From Pseudomonas sp. KU26590 (lineage in GTDB: Bacteria > Pseudomonadota > Gammaproteobacteria > Pseudomonadales > Pseudomonadaceae): a stretch of DNA of 64,000 bases. The notes beneath the pieces were generated by a model. The model was given only the letters and a program-made list of their open reading frames with translations. It was not told where the DNA came from and ran no database searches. Positions 63,185-64,000 of this stretch are shown here, one piece after another. A program made the position numbers and the translations under genes. How positions within the stretch are numbered: position 1 is the stretch's first letter; every line of letters starts with the position of its first letter. Location of the stretch: assembly GCF_026153515.1 (NCBI RefSeq), contig NZ_CP110644.1:2261501-2325500 (forward strand), written 5' to 3'.

Positions 63185-64000
63185 ATGGCCGAAGCCGTCG
63201 TCGATAACGTACCCGCCAAAACGGGTGCGCCAGGAAGCAAGCCGCCGATGTTCGGCCTGGCCTTCCTGCAAAATCTCTCCGAGATGACCATGCTGCGTCA
63301 GGTCGGCCTTATGGTCGGTCTGGCTGCCAGCGTGGCGATTGGTTTCGCCGTCGTGCTTTGGTCGCAGCAGCCTGATTACAAGCCGCTCTATGGCAGCCTG
63401 TCAGGTATCGACACCAAGCAGGTGATGGACACGTTGGCCCAGGCTGACATTCCTTTCACCGTCGAGCCCAACTCCGGCGCGCTGCTGGTGAAGTCCGATG
63501 ACCTGTCCCGCGCCCGCATCAAGCTGGCCGGCGCCGGCATTGCGCAGAACGATGGCAATGTCGGTTTTGAAATCCTCGACAAGGATCAGGGTCTGGGCAC
63601 CAGTCAGTTCATGGAGGCCACTCGTTACCGTCGCGGCCTGGAAGGCGAACTGGCGCGGACCATCTCCAGCCTCAATAACGTCAAGGGCGCCCGTGTTCAC
63701 CTGGCGATTCCGAAGAGCTCGGTGTTCGTGCGTGACGATCGCAAGCCCAGCGCTTCCATTCTGGTTGAGCTGTACGCCGGTCGTTCGCTTGAGCCGGGTC
63801 AGGTGCTGGCAATCATGAACCTGGTCGCCACCAGTGTTCCTGAGCTGAACAAGTCGCAGATTTCCGTCGTCGATCAGAAGGGCAACCTGCTGTCCGATCA
63901 GGCCGAGAACTCCGAGCTGTCCATGGCCGGCAAGCAGTTCGACTACACCCGCCGCATGGAAAGCATGCTGACCCAGCGTGTGCAGAACATCCTGCAGCCA
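63185..64000 (+). CDS. fliF: FliF, MS-ring protein, 5' part (runs off the window)
   Basis: The frame opens at the ATG at 63185 (GAGGACG upstream) and stays open to the edge, giving about 272 residues. One membrane segment is seen at about residues 40-58 (VGLMVGLAASVAIGFAVVLW), then the YscJ/FliF secretin-like ring domains (about 60-230, QADIPFTVEPNSGALLV, ARVHLAIPKSSVF, VVDQKGNLLS). FliF forms the inner-membrane MS ring. The C-terminal part with the FliG-binding tail lies outside the window. Confidence 0.95.
   Translation, partial: MAEAVVDNVPAKTGAPGSKPPMFGLAFLQNLSEMTMLRQVGLMVGLAASVAIGFAVVLWSQQPDYKPLYGSLSGIDTKQVMDTLAQADIPFTVEPNSGALLVKSDDLSRARIKLAGAGIAQNDGNVGFEILDKDQGLGTSQFMEATRYRRGLEGELARTISSLNNVKGARVHLAIPKSSVFVRDDRKPSASILVELYAGRSLEPGQVLAIMNLVATSVPELNKSQISVVDQKGNLLSDQAENSELSMAGKQFDYTRRMESMLTQRVQNILQP

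Overview
The window looks like the chromosome of a Pseudomonas from the fluorescens group. Evidence is the GC-rich coding, the Pseudomonas flagellar gene order and regulators (FleQ, FleS, FleR, FlgZ), sigma-54 and sigma-28 promoter motifs at the expected places, and dense REP/REPIN repeats between genes. Most of the window is one flagellar, chemotaxis and flagellin-glycosylation region, with a type VI secretion island embedded at its left side.

Left part (1-16 kb): the 5' end of a family 2 glycosyltransferase and a VioA-type aminotransferase on the minus strand, then a gamma-glutamylpolyamine-synthetase-like gene and an MFS transporter on the plus strand. From 15.5 kb down to 4.9 kb lies a minus-strand T6SS island: PAAR protein, a protein of unknown function, VgrG, a phospholipase D effector (Tle5/PldB type), and three tandem Sel1-like putative immunity genes. 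The first immunity gene is split by an IS3-family element of 1668 bp with a 4-bp target duplication (CTTG); removing it restores an open frame of 345 codons.

Flagellar part: flgZ, flgN, flgM and flgA on the minus strand; cheV and cheR divergent from them; a 1-kb repeat element with a long inverted repeat; then flgB-C-D-E, a second hook-like gene (called flgE2 here) whose product carries two copies of the variable FlgE domain, and flgF-G-H-I-J-K-L. Next come two very large multidomain glycosyltransferases, pseB-C-F-G-I for CMP-pseudaminic acid (no pseH seen), a KAS III-like enzyme, a Maf/DUF115 protein and a small coupled ORF. The distal part has two flagellin genes (fliC1, fliC2), flaG, fliD, fliS, a fliT-like gene, fleQ, fleS-fleR, fliE and the start of fliF.

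Regulation can be read from the promoters. Sigma-54 motifs (GG-N10-GC) precede flgA, flgB, flgF, fleS and fliE, as expected for FleQ/FleR control. Sigma-28 (FliA) motifs precede flgM, fliC1, fliC2 and fliS. REP arrays, some tandemly amplified, fill gaps at 4.6, 20.8, 26.5-27.2, 39.9-41.1, 49.3-49.9 and 62.6 kb. One array contains a clean REPIN insertion that can be seen by comparing tandem copies. No tRNA, rRNA or CRISPR array was seen.
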